DNA of 64,000 nt, from contig NC_059505.1 in the NCBI RefSeq assembly GCF_914767665.1, positions 19,713,506 through 19,777,505 of the forward strand, written 5' to 3'. This stretch comes from Harmonia axyridis (taxonomy: Eukaryota; Arthropoda; Insecta; Coleoptera; Coccinellidae). Every line of letters starts with the position of its first letter. The stretch's first letter is position 1. This document shows, piece by piece, positions 13,453 through 24,760 of the stretch. The notes below the pieces were generated by a model. It was not told the DNA's origin and searched no databases. It saw nothing but the letters and a program-made list of their open reading frames with translations. The position numbers were made by a program, and so were the translations under genes.

Positions 13453-15777
13453 TTATTTGATTTCTCTTAATAAATTGTTGTAAATTATACTTAATTTTTG
13501 AGTATCTGTTCTAATATTCATTGTGTCATGTATGGAAAGGTGTATCATTTCACTGATACATCTTTTATGATAATTGCATTCTTTATCCAAAATTTTCACT
13601 TCATCAAAGTCCAAATTATGATTTTCTTGGAAGTGGTGCACAGCTAGAGCGGTTTTCTCATTTTTGTCTATATTCTTTCCCTGGCAATCGTACTTATGTT
13701 GACGTATACGATTTTTTAGGTACTGTTTAGTCATGCCCACATACGATAGGTTGCAATCTTTACAAGGAATTTGGTAAACCAAATTAGATGTCATTAATTT
13801 CGGAACAGAGTCTTTTAATTTTGTGTATATGTTCTCTAGTTTTGTGAGTGGATAGAAAGCAAGCTTGATGTTAGATGCTTGATTTTTTATCAAATTACCA
13901 ACTTTTTCCGATAAACCTTCAATGTATGGAAATTTATAATAGATGATTCCATCTTTTTCCCTCCTTTCTGTATTAATTCTTGTGGTCTCAACAAATTTGT
14001 GTTTATAGGAATGCATAATTTTATTTATTAGCTTTCTGGGGTAATTGTTCTTTCTTAGAATATTTTTTATTTTCATTTCATTCACTGGCCAAAATTCTTT
14101 ACTGCTGAGACTGTAACATCTAAAACATAGGTTCTTTATGGTATTGTTTTTGTGGATTTGTGGGTGGTGTGAAAAGTAATTGAGAACTCGGTTGGACGCA
14201 GTTGCTTTGGTATGCCAATTGGTCAAGATTGCTCCATCGTTTTTTCTGATAAGCTGGACATCTAAAAATGCTATTGAATTATCTACTTCCTTTTCTAAAG
14301 TGAATTGAATGCGTGGATGGAAAGCATTGAATGTCTCGAGAAATTCATCAATTTTGTCATTTGGAACAGCTATGAACGTGTCATCTACGTATAACTTCAA
14401 CACTGGTATCACAAATGAAAGTTTTTTTTTTTTTTTTTTTTTTTAACGCATTTAGAAATAAGGTAATTCATCACTATGTTTGATAAAGTAGGACTCGCTG
14501 GGTTACCTATCGCAGAGCCCTCAATTTGTAAATATATTTGTCCATTAAACACAAAGTAACTCAATTCGAAAATAAAATCTATAATCCTACATAACATGGT
14601 TTTATCTAATTCTGTGTAGGCTGATATATGTGACCAGTTCTCTTTTATGATTTGCAAAACTAAATGCTTCGGTATATTGGTGAACAATGAAACGACGTCC
14701 AGTGACACCATCACATAGTTTGGGGGCAGTTGCACTGTCTTTAAGAATTCAACAAGCTCCAAAGAATTTTTCACATTATAGTCAAAAGTTGTAGTACAAG
14801 GAGATAAAATTTGGTGAATAAAATTGGATAAGTTGTATGTGGGGGAATTCAAACAACTGACAATTGGTCGCATGCTCAGATTAGGTTTGTGCGTTTTTCT
14901 CAGTCCGTACAATCTTGGTGGTAAGGAGTTGTGTGTTCTGAGTTTTTTCATTGTGGGTTCACTTATCATTTGTTGGTTAAAAAGGTCTTTAACTAAATCG
15001 TTACTTTTTGTTTGAAAATTTGAGGTTGGATTTCTGCGTAAAGTCCTATAAGTAGTTTCATCATTAACTAATTCACTCATAGCTGTCATGTAATCATCTT
15101 TGTACATAAAAACCGTACTGTTTCCCTTGTCTGATTTGGAAACCATGCATTCAGGATGATCCTGAAGAAATTTTTTTGTTGCAATAAGGTTTGTTAAGAA
15201 TAAGTTGTTCTTTTTGTTGTTTCTCTTCATTGCATTACAATGATTTGTAGTGATGTTCGTAAAGGAGGATCTGAGGTCATTTTTTGCTTCCTCAGAAAAA
15301 TCTGATTGACTATTCAAGATATATTCGAAGTCTTTGATTATGTTGATGTTCAATCTATATTTGGAACCTGAGTGACACGGGATGTTAAATTTTGGACCTA
15401 CACCAAGAATTTGTATAACCGATTCAGGTAATTGTACGTTCGTATAATTAAAAACTAAATTTTTTTTAGTTTCCAACCTGAATGTAGCCTTTTCATCACA
15501 CAAATATTGAATTTTCTTCAAATTGTTTTTCTTAATTGAATTAAACTGTCTGTCGTATGTCTCCTGTGTTTTACGAAAAAATGTCGTGGAGACATCTACG
15601 GGTATTCGATTCTCAATTTTAGCCTTGATTGATGATATTTCTTTTTCAAGTCTTTTCAATTTCCACAAAATAATTTTTATCTCTAGATTTAAAACTGACT
15701 TCTGAAATCTAATTTTGACTTTTGCAATATCGTTCGTATATGGACTTTCCTCTGCGTATAATGTGTCATAAGAAGAA
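13453..15777 (-). pseudogene. PLE family C: RT and GIY-YIG endonuclease, frame broken by a poly(A) run
   Basis: Coding from about 15777 to 14445 and again from 14412 to 13453. The two frames are separated by 23 consecutive A on the coding strand (T at 14422-14444) that encode a lysine run and push the reading frame to a stop. The break lies between the RT block ending NYLISKCVK and the active site LKLYVDDTF near 14385. N-terminal PLE helices, then LPPRLYGLRKTHKP, then IEGSAIGNPASPTLS precede the break. The GIY-YIG part (LVYQIPCKDC, YVGMTKQYLKNRIRQH) and KRCISEMIHL follow. The open frame extends upstream of any start codon to the head-to-head junction. Repeat expansion in the A run is the simplest cause. 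Confidence 0.87.
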
Positions 15778-15794
15778 AGCTAATAAATAAAATT

Positions 15795-16358
15795 ATGCAT
15801 TCCTATAAACACAAATTTGTTGAGACCACAAGAATTAATACAGAAAGGAGGGAAAAAGATGGAATCATCTATTATAAATTTCCATACATTGAAGGTTTAT
15901 CGGAAAAAGTTGGTAATTTGATAAAAAATCAAGCATCTAACATCAAATTTGCTTTCTATCCACTCACAAAACTAGAGAACATATACACAAAATTAAAAGA
16001 CTCTGTTCCGAAATTAATGACATCTAATATGGTTTACCAAATTCCTTGTAAAGATTGCAACCTACCGTATGTGGGCATGACTAAACAGTACCTAAAAAAT
16101 CGTATACGTCAACATAAGTACGATTGCCAGGGAAAGAATATAGACAAAAATGAGAAAACCGCTCTAGCTGTGCACCACTTCCAAGAAAATCATAATTTGG
16201 ACTTTGATGAAGTGAAAATTTTGGATAAAGAATGCAATTATCATAAAAGATGTATCAGTGAAATGATACACATTTCCATACATGACACAATGAATATTAG
16301 AACAGATACTCAAAAATTAAGTATAATTTACAACAATTTATTAAGAGAAATCAAATAA
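15795..16358 (+). CDS. PLE family C right arm: GIY-YIG endonuclease (truncated)
   Basis: 187 codons from an ATG that is internal to the full protein (MHSYKHKFVETTR) to TAA. It carries the linker, the GIY-YIG module (MVYQIPCKDC, YVGMTKQYLK, RQH) and the C-terminal KRCISEM block. It differs from the left arm at only a few residues (for example K/F and S/P changes), so the two arms formed together or recently. No RT domain is present; the start is where the inverted copy begins, so this is a fragment. Confidence 0.82.
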   Translation: MHSYKHKFVETTRINTERREKDGIIYYKFPYIEGLSEKVGNLIKNQASNIKFAFYPLTKLENIYTKLKDSVPKLMTSNMVYQIPCKDCNLPYVGMTKQYLKNRIRQHKYDCQGKNIDKNEKTALAVHHFQENHNLDFDEVKILDKECNYHKRCISEMIHISIHDTMNIRTDTQKLSIIYNNLLREIK

Positions 16359-16745
16359 ATATAATGAATTCGTGTCAGTAAGAATATCATCAGAACATGT
16401 TTGAAAATCCAATGATAACATATTTCTACTCGAATACAAAACACCAGTATCATATCAGCCAAGCAAAGAGAACAACCGCATAAGTTTCGTGGCAAAAACC
16501 AACTATAAAAAATAAGATTATTGACGAAATAGAAAACCTCAACATAGGTCTAATGGAATTCAACAACTCCACCCGCATCGTAATACATATGACTAAATTG
16601 GTGAGTGTTTATATTTATTCGTACCGTGGAGGAAAAAGTATGATTCATTTCATAATAATTATATAATAAAAAATCGAAAAGAAAATAACCTAATTCCACC
16701 TGAATCCTAGTCATTTCTTGTCTTTCACTATTATTGATGATTGTA

Positions 16746-18291
16746 CAGGGTGGGCAAATAAGCGAGGTAAGCGGCTATATCTCAGGATCCACTCATCATA
16801 GAGATTTGCGGTAAAAAATTTTACCACTAAAGTGAACAAAAGAAAACACTGGAAATTGTTTTGAAGTTCATACCTCCACCGCTAGGGGGCGTAATAGCTA
16901 TCGTCGAGTAGAAAAATGCATTTTACTCGAAAAATTTTCATATTGAGTTGGAAAAAAAATATCATCACTGTAAACCTTGGAAAATTCTCTATCTGTTTGA
17001 ATTGTCACTTTTGATTTTGCGACATCAAATGAGGGTGGGGGAAAGATAGAAATCTGACTGATTGAAATGTCTGTAACTTCAGTTTGGCTCAACATTTTTG
17101 AGCAAATTAGATCTTATTTGAGAGACAAGATATTGTTGATTAAGGAAAAAATATACTCATGATGAATTTGATTCAGCTGCCTCCGATAGGGAGCGCTAAG
17201 TCAGAAGTTCATTGTTTTGTTCATTTTTCTCTGAAATTTCAAATGTAATGATAGGATTTTCTTAACATAAACAAAAATTTCATTGAATTTGCATAAAAAA
17301 ACCTGAAGGTCGCAAAGAGATAATTTCAGACGTTCTAAGTCATGGCCGAAAGAAGATATTCTTCAACTGATGCACTGCGAAAAACCAAATTGAGTCTTCA
17401 ATTTCTAACAGAAACAGAAATCCCATCAAATTTGTATGAAAAACCCAAAAGGTCGCAATGCGATAGCTTCAGGCGTTCTCTAGTTATGGACGAAAAAAGA
17501 TATTCTTCAACTGATACACTGAAAAACTAAATTGTGTCTTCTTTCGGCCATAACTCCAGAACGCCTGAAGCTATCGCTTTGCGACCTTTTGGTTTTTTCA
17601 TACAAATTTGATGGGATTTCTGTTTCTGTTAGAACTTGAAGACTCAATTTGATTTTTCGCAGTGCATCAGTTGAAGAATATCTTCTTTCGGCCATAACTT
17701 CAGAACGTCTGAAATTATCGCTTTGCGACCTTCAGGTTTTTTCATGCAAATTCAATGAAATTTTTGTTTCTGTTAGGAAAATCCTATCATTACATTTGAA
17801 ATTTCAGAGAAAAATGAACAAAACAATGAACTTCTGACTTAGCGCTCCCTATCGGAAGCAGCTGAATCAAATTCATCATGAGTATATTTTTTCCTTAATC
17901 AACAAGATGTTGTCTCTCAAATAAGATCTAATTTGCTCAAAAATGTTGAGCCAAATTGAAGTGACAGGCATTTCAATCAGTCAGATTTCCCCCTTTCCCC
18001 TACCCTTATTTGATGTCGTAAAATCGAAAGTGACAATTCAAAAAAATAGAGAATTTTCCAAGGATTACAGTGATGATATTTTTTCTTCAACTTCATGTGA
18101 AACATTTTCGAGAAAAATCATATTTCTACTCGACGATAGCTATTACGCCCCCTAGCGGTGGAGGTATGAACTTCAAAACAATTTCCAGTGTTTTCTTTTG
18201 TTTACTTTAGTGGTAAAATTTTTTACCGCAAATCTCTACGATGAGTGGATCTTGAGATATAGCCGCTTACCTCGCTTATTTGCCCACCCTG
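16746..18291. mobile_element. Fold-back (palindromic) DNA element, 1546 bp, TA target duplication
   Basis: Begins CAGGGTGGGCAAATAAGC and ends with its reverse complement. The two halves stay complementary inward to a centre near 17520, so arms are about 770 bp. TA flanks both ends (16744-16745, 18292-18293). The uninterrupted site survives in the left PLE arm near 13060-13085, where one TA stands in place of element plus duplication. Each arm also holds a repeated GGCCGAAAGAAGATATTC unit. No transposase; a non-autonomous element probably moved by a Tc1/mariner enzyme. Confidence 0.9.
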
Positions 18292-18413
18292 TATATAGAA
18301 GTATAGTATAAGCCTATAAGACCGTTTTTTAAATGATTTTGTGTATTTTTTTTTTTCGTATTGTTGTAACCAGATTGTTCATTTGTCCAATAATTCTTAA
18401 TAAATACTTTTAC

Positions 18414-18452
18414 AGTCCTGAAGAAGATCCCAAATAGGATCGAAACGTTGAC
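18414..18452 (+). ncRNA. Hammerhead-ribozyme-like motif, PLE C right arm
   Basis: Same core as 12909-12947: AGTC, CTGAAGA, GATCC/GGATC, GAAAC, GTT, GAC. Confidence 0.55.
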
Positions 18453-18519
18453 AGTTGAAACTGAGTGTATTATTCACCCTATTAGCAGTCCTGAAGCCAA
18501 GATCCCTATTTCCTGAGTT

Positions 18520-20373
18520 GAATGCAAGGACGAGATTTGTTGGATATGGTCATTATGAACATTACATCCCATAAAAATACCAGAAATTCGAAGAACCCAA
18601 CTCTTTGAAGTAATTTAACATTCATTGAAGAATATTTGGCTAATTTGAAAAATGAAAGTATTCTTTATATTTTCTTGTACAAAGCGCCGTAAGTAAGTTG
18701 ATCTTGAAAAAGAAAAATTATCTGTGAAATTCAAAAAATTGGGTACTTTGGTTAAATGCAACTCTGTTCTGCTGTGGAAAAAAACCACAGAAATGAATAT
18801 TTACTATGATGTCATGTCTCAGATTTTAGAATTGAAGTACTAGCCAACTTAGTTTGAAAATGAAGTTATTTGAATGAGCTCACCACAACTCCTCGATTTG
18901 ATTACAAATTACTGAGCTTTGGCACAGCTCTGATAATAAGAAGGTACTTCATTAAAATCAACATTCTTTCTGAAAAGTCCAGATTATTCATAAAGCCCAT
19001 GTTCAAAAAAAATTTCCCAAAATAGTCCTATTTTAAGACAACAATCAATATCCCACTAAAGACTGCTGCTATCGAACAATACTGTATTCTTCTTCGGGTC
19101 ATTCAAACTCACAGCGAAACATACCACTAGACAAATTTTCATGTGATTGAGATTGAATACTTTATTCTTTTGCTATTCCATAAATTCATCCTAAGAGCAT
19201 ATGATTGACATACTTCCAAAAGGGCCATAATTGTTTTAATGTGAAAACAAATTAGGTGAGTTGAAAGAAACAGGATATTCGATTGTGGATATTCATATTG
19301 AATACTTCTCATTTATTTTCAATGCCAAAATCAAGATGAATTAAGTAGTAAAGTTGGCTATAATGTAGGTACACATTAAGAACAAATTTGATTACAAGTG
19401 GAGTTTAACATTTTCCATTGATTAGAGCCATAACATTTTAGATATTGCCATATTTTCATACTGATGGATTCAAAAATATTGATGCATTTCAATATTTTTA
19501 TGAGATAGTTGGAACAAATCAAATGCTTCATTTCATAAAGGAATTGCTTTCTATCAGAATGCACAGTGATTTATTTTGTATCCACACATTTATATTGGAA
19601 GTTGTTTTCAAATTTCCTGAAAATATGTTCGGAACTTCAATATTCTGTTGGGTTTCTTCAAATCTTCGATGATTTTCATTTCATGCTAACATAATAACAA
19701 ATATCATATAACAATAACAGTGTAAACTGTAAATGGAAATTTTAGGTTAGAACATAGATTATTCGAACCGAACTGCTGTGTTTATATTTGGCAACACTCG
19801 AAATTTGAAATTTAAACTTAAAACCACATATTACTAGTCTGTTTTAGAACTTTCACAGATGAATATTATTTATTTGAGATTGTAAGGTTAAATGGTTATT
19901 CTTGTACGAAATGAAATAAACAACGATATAATATGAATGAAATATCATGAATGAATGGATATGAATATCAGAGCTAATATGGGTGGTAGCGAGCTCAATT
20001 CATTATAATTATCGAAAATGAAATAGAAAATCAAGAGAAGAATATTTAATCTTTAGCGTCATCGAAATTGGAATAACTTATTTATTTCATTATAAACACT
20101 ACTTTGTTCAACAAATGGAATGTTAAACGTGAGTTTATGATGGTTTTTTTCTAATTTAGTAGCTTTTTTTTAAGGTTCAAAAGGTATATCTTATGCTTGA
20201 GAAAACTTCAGTTCGCTTTTCAGGGGTAAATTAGCTCATTTTGAAAATTTAAAATGGCTATATCTTTTCAACAGGGCCGAATCGGAAAAAATGGTAAATG
20301 AAAAAAGTGTTTCTTTTGACCTCAAGAATCTTCGGTTGAAATATATGTAAGCACAAGTCAAAGACTCACCCTG
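18520..20373. other. Right interior of the TIR element, no gene seen
   Basis: AT-rich, with only short frames that lack recognisable motifs. The last 130 bases are the right inverted end of the element starting at 12576. Confidence 0.55.
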
Positions 20374-21593
20374 TATATATGAATAATTTTAGTTTGACAA
20401 ATTATGAAATGTTACATTCCCATTGAGAATAACCATTTTGCTGCCTAGGAAGGAGAAGTAACGTGTAAAATTGAGGCAACAATGCTGATTGATATGTGTC
20501 TGCAAAATTAATATTTACTGTCAATCAGAGAAAATAGTTATTCGTTTTACTAGGCAGCAAAGCAGATAGTCAATCTACTACTTTGCTGTCTAGTAAAACG
20601 AATAACTATTTTCTTTCGCGGCTGATAGTATACATAGTCTCGCTACGCTCGGCAGGAATTTAGCCAAGGCAGTCAATCTCGGAGTCAATCTACTTAATCT
20701 CATTAATCAACTTTGCTACCGAGCTGAACATATAATTTTTTTTTCGATTGTTCATTATTATATTATGTATTTGCAAATTATTACAATTCCTACTTTCTTT
20801 TTCCTTTTCCTATAGTGATAAATCAAAACGAAATTTGAAAGAAATCGCTAATGTTGGAATGGTTGGTTGCTATGGAAATGTATATGTCCATGATAATTAC
20901 TAAGAGGCATGGAAAACCTGGTGTGTCTACTTATACCTTTAAAACTTTCAGATTATTCAGATTTATACCTAATTGATTTTGAGAGATCGCGTCTGTTTCA
21001 TATGGCGCATACAGCGTTTATATTTGACATTACTGGCTATTCTCGACTCTCGTGACTTTTGAGTATAGAATAATAATATTTCATATTATATGCTGGTGAC
21101 AATCTTCTATACTCTGAATAGGCAAATCGCCGTCTGTCATTATTTTCCATTCCTTTCATTAAAAAATTGATATGAAATGAATTGTAATTTATTGTGAAAT
21201 TCAAATCATTAGGTTATTCATTTTTTAAGAGCGCCAGACAGATAGTGAAAATTCGAATAATTCTCGCCACCTTGCAGAAATCTAGCAAGCAGAACACCAA
21301 AGCAACAGGTGGAATATCTCGAAGATTCTGAAACAAAATCGAATCAGTGCACTATACATTGATTCTATGCATCTTGATGATTACCTATAGTTTGACAACT
21401 TATGAAATATCTGACAGTTTTTTAAAAAAATATCCGATATATTTATATAATGGACAGTGATAGCGACTTAGAAGTACGTACTCCTCCAGAAATAAGGAAT
21501 GTGGCAAAAAATATTGTATGTCAGAAAATATCGAATATTTCATTCGCATTGAGAATAATCACTTTGCTGCCTAGGCAGGAAAAGTAATATGTA
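20374..21593. repeat. Diverged repeat copies and a hairpin
   Basis: Segments near 20390-20520 and 21400-21593 plus 22508-22570 share strings such as CATTGAGAATAA and TTTGCTGCCTAGG, then GTGTCTGCAAAAT and GTCAATC. They are two copies of one unnamed repeat. A 34-bp stem (20529-20562 with 20581-20614) lies in the first. No gene was seen. Confidence 0.55.
20529..20614. repeat. Inverted repeat, 34-bp arms, 18-bp loop
   Basis: Left arm AGAAAATAGTTATTCGTTTT... and right arm ...AAAACGAATAACTATTTTCT pair with one mismatch. Confidence 0.88.
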
Positions 21594-22505
21594 CCGGGGG
21601 TTTCACCATAATTTAACCCCCCCTTTAACTTTGTTACTAAAGGAGGTACAAAAAAATGTTTTTCACAAAAGTTTCACTAAATCGACTGGTGTTTTCCAAA
21701 ATGATTTCACAAAATGAAATATATTCAGAGTGTTCAATATATTGATTGCAAACTTCATTTTTTCAAATGAAACACCCTGTATATTTTTTTATATTTGACA
21801 AGCTCTTTATTTCCTGATTACGAATATATAACATATGTTTGGTCTATCTCTCTTATTCTGCGTACCACAGAGTTTCACCTGGCAAGCTTAGTAATCAGTT
21901 TTCAAGTGGTAGGCTGCGATAACCGAAAATTCCCTTTTTTGAGTTATCTCGTTGGCAACGATATGACATTCGTTTTTCACTATAAATTGTAATTGGATGA
22001 TTTGGATGCAACTCCATATATTCTCTCCTTGTAGCTTTCTTATTTTTATTGTTCTTCACAAAAGGTGAAATATTTCATATTTTTCTGCTTCTGTGTAGTG
22101 TATATTCGATAAATAGTTTCATATATCGTTGCCAACGAGATAACTCAAAAAAGGGCATTTTGAGTTTTCACAGCCTACCACTTGAAAACTGGTTACTTAG
22201 CTTGCCAGGTGGTTCTTAAAATTTGAAACTCTGTGGTACTCAGAATAAAAGTGATAGACCAAAAATATGTTATATATTCATAATCTGGGGAAAAAGAGCT
22301 AGTCAAATATAGAAAAATATACAGGATGTTCCATTTGAGAAAGGAAGTTGTAATCAATATTTTGCCCACTCTGTATATATTTTGTTCTGAGAAATCATTT
22401 TAGAAAACACTAGTCGATTTCGTGAAACTTTTGTAAAAAACATTTTTTTGTACCCCTTTTAGAAACAAAGTTAAAGGAGGAGTCAAATTATGGTGAAAAA
22501 CCCGG
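21594..22505. mobile_element. Fold-back DNA element, 912 bp, TA target duplication
   Basis: Ends CCGGGGGTTTCACCATAATT and its near reverse complement, flanked by TA at 21592-21593 and 22506-22507. Arms remain complementary toward a centre near 22050. It interrupts a repeat whose other copy near 20455-20500 has no insertion. Confidence 0.85.
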
Positions 22506-22635
22506 TACTTTTCTGATTGCTTTGTGTCTGCAAAATCAATTTTTTTGTCAATCGTAGAAAAACTGTATTTTTTGCTTGTACTAATGGGTTCTTCATATCG
22601 TTTGCACCCAGAGCACTGAATTTTATCATACTCAC

Positions 22636-22935
22636 CAATGTTGAAAATTCAATTATTGGTGTCATATAATCTTCGATGTAGATGTGAGTGTCAGCTTCAT
22701 CATTCATAGAGAGAATTCCTTTCACAGCTACTAAAAAACATAGGACGAGAGCAATTACTGTCTTCATTGAATTCAACAAATTCCAAGGAATTTTTCTCTT
22801 GCTGCTGTTACAGTAATAGTAGATTTCTAATCCAGAGAATAACCATAAGAATAAAGATGGTATCCATATTGAAATCGTTTCTTCGAAGCAATCTGTAAAA
22901 TTTGGCTGATTTGTATTCCACGTAATGGATTCATT
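22636..22935 (-). CDS. ABCC (MRP1-like) transporter, one internal exon of TMD0
   Basis: A 300-base exon, 100 whole codons, bounded by a pyrimidine tract plus TTTCAG on its 5' side (22936-22944) and by GTGAGTATG on its 3' side (22635 down). The translation begins NESITWNTNQPNFTDC, matching the NVTWNTSNPDFTKC start of the second coding exon of vertebrate MRP1, including the exon phase. It goes on with FEETISIWIPSLFLWLFSG, a membrane segment, then KTVIALVLCFLVAV (second segment) and YMTPIIEFSTL. This belongs to the N-terminal TMD0 of ABCC export pumps, which move conjugated organic anions using ATP. Flanking exons were not found; introns here are filled with transposons. A stray pseudogene exon is possible, but both splice sites are intact. 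Confidence 0.85.
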
Positions 22936-23708
22936 CTGAAAAAAAAATTGAGAAATCTCAAGTTATTTCGAAATTGATAGAATATAGCTATGGAAATTTC
23001 AAATATCCAAAGTTATCACGAAATCGAGACGTAGTATACTATATAGTAAACGCATTGTGTATCAAGAACTTCGTGGAACTAGTTTTTTGTTTCACAAACC
23101 CATCATTATTTTCCGTAATTTAAATAAATTAATTTTCACCTTATTACTGAAAAAAAAAAATAAAAAGTGGGATTTTAACCCTGTGGTTTTTTATTGATTT
23201 AGATCGGGGGTCACCAACTGGCGGATCGCGGTCCAGATTGCATTTTTCCGTTTCCTATAGGGCTAGCGCCACTAGGTGCTTTAATTCATTAGGAAATGGA
23301 TGCGCGCGAGACCATTCCATTTCCTATGTGGTTTACGCATCTCACACATTTATTAACCAAGCTTTTTGGGTGCATGAAAAAACATTGTGCATATACACCT
23401 ATACTCTTAGGTTTATGTTCAAAATGATAATTCTTTCTTGAGATCAGTCATATTTCAGTCCCCAGCCCCCTAACGATACATTGGCAACACAATTTTAGTT
23501 TTTATTTTTTCATGAATAGTTTGTTCATGAACATATAATAAATAGTATTCGATAATGGGATTTCACGTTAACCTCAATAACATTTGATTTCAACAAATAT
23601 CAAACTAAATGAAAGCCGGCATTTATACTGAACAAGGTACTTGTACAAAGTTATTTGAATTTTTGAGAATAACAATATGAATATAACAAAGTCAATGTTT
23701 AGTTTAAA
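22936..23708. other. Probable ABCC intron or flank
   Basis: AT-rich with no exon found on the minus strand. A GGGGTCACCAACTGGCGG string near 23214 resembles hAT-type transposon termini, without a partner end. Confidence 0.4.
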
Positions 23709-24064
23709 ATGTCTAGAGCACATGTTCGCGGAATTTATCGCCAGCTAAGTGAATTCAAAAGAGGTCGAATTATTGGTCTACGAGAGGCGGGGTTGTCATT
23801 TCAAGAAATCGCTAACCGTACGAACAGAAACCCAACTACTGTTATGAGATGTTGTCAAGCGTGATTTGATAAAGCCCAAAATCGAAGAAAGTAGGCACCG
23901 GACGTCGAAGGGGCACAAATGTAATTCAAGATCGACGTCTAAGACTTATGGCCATTAGAGACCGATTTGCGACAACTCGATCTTTGGCTGATGAGTGGTT
24001 AGGAGAACAAGGCCATCATGTAACAGTTCGAACGGTTTACACCCGGATAAGTTCTTTTGGACAG
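23709..24064 (+). pseudogene. Tc1-like transposase N-terminus, decayed
   Basis: From ATG at 23709 the frame reads EFKRGRIIGLREAGLSFQEI, NRNPTTVMRCCQ, the paired-type helix-turn-helix of Tc1-family transposases that binds the terminal repeats. A stop follows at about 23862 and several others later. In a shifted frame the next block (RRLRLMAIRDRFATTRSLADE-like, then VTVRTVYTRISSFG-like) can be followed to about 24064. The catalytic DDE part is absent. No inverted ends were identified around it. Clearly an inactive relic. Confidence 0.8.
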
Positions 24065-24446
24065 TAGCATTATCGACCACATATTGGGTTAACTCTGACG
24101 GTTCAGCATCTTCGGAAACTATTACATAGTTCAGTCATTTAAGCTTAAATTAGGTAAGAATCTCGGAATTCGAGATACCCAGCTGCAAGTCTGTAAATAC
24201 TTGTATATTGACACCCTGAAAGTTGTCTCAAAATCTACATATGGTAGGGTGTAAGCAACTATTGAATTTCAAGGTCAAAGGTCACAAAAATCGGTTTTTT
24301 CCGCTTTTTTTTGGAAATATCTCATTTCCTACGGATTTTTTGCTATTAGTATTCATTATCAATTTTGTAAAATACAAAATTCTCTACAAACTTTGTCTGA
24401 AAAAATTTGTATATGATAAACGGTTTTCGAGAAAGAGGGCGGAGAG
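24065..24446. other. Non-coding sequence beside the errantivirus
   Basis: No gene recognised. It ends in GGGCGGAGAGCGCG, the left target flank of the retroelement. Confidence 0.4.
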
Positions 24447-24450
24447 CGCG

Positions 24451-24739
24451 ACTTATGTTTTTTGGTCCAGCAAGATTGTTTTTAAAAACTTTAATATTAC
24501 AATTGAAATTACCAGATAATTCTACGATAGAATTTTATTGAAATCAAATACAAGTGTTCGTATTAGATGTTTAATACAGACTAAGATAAGATAAAGCGTC
24601 CGTGTCGCTGGTAAGAATTGCGGACTTAGCCATCTTCCACGAAACGGGCCATCTTCCACGAAGCGGTCAGGTTACACATGTCTTCTCTTCCTTAGTCTGC
24701 TTATTTTGTTGCTATGGTCTTAGAACGAGATATATAACT
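24451..24739 (-). repeat. Errantivirus 3' LTR
   Basis: 289 bp, on the minus strand AGTTATATATCTCG... to ...AAACATAAGT. A purine-rich tract (GAGGATGGAGG on the minus strand) lies directly inside it and would prime plus-strand synthesis. Confidence 0.92.
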
Positions 24740-24760
24740 CCTCCATCCTCAGAGTGTCGT

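Larger units (their letters stand above)
12842..15777 (-). mobile_element. Penelope-like element family C, left arm
   Basis: Minus-strand PLE with its 3' end at 12842 and its 5' side at about 15777. There it meets, head to head, a 5'-truncated inverted copy (15775-18519). The last part of the left arm, including the hammerhead-like motif, is repeated inverted in the right arm with few changes. Confidence 0.88.
15775..18519 (+). mobile_element. Penelope-like element family C, right arm (5'-truncated, inverted)
   Basis: Inverted partial copy of the left arm starting at GAAAGCTAATAAATAAAATT. It carries only the C-terminal coding part and the 3' region, and is interrupted by the fold-back element 16746-18291. 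It ends at the same terminal sequence as the left arm (CCTGAGTT at 18512-18519). Confidence 0.87.
12576..20373. mobile_element. DNA transposon remnant with inverted ends CAGGGTGAGTCTTTGACTTG
   Basis: Left end 12576 onward and the reverse complement of the right end (to 20373) share CAGGGTGAGTCTTTGACTTGT and continue similar for about 130 bases (TTTCAACC, TTTCCGATTCGGCCC, GTTGAAAAGATA). The right side abuts TA; the left side has TG, so a TA target duplication with one change is likely. Without the nested PLE C the element would be about 2.1 kb and has no transposase frame, so it is non-autonomous. Confidence 0.7.

Noticed and set aside
17342..17695. Two similar frames beginning MAERRYSSTDALRK on opposite strands
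   Set aside because: They are the palindromic arms of the fold-back element read from each side.
23212..23250. GGGGTCACCAACTGGCGG resembling a hAT terminus
   Set aside because: No matching opposite end or 8-bp duplication found, so it is not called as an element.
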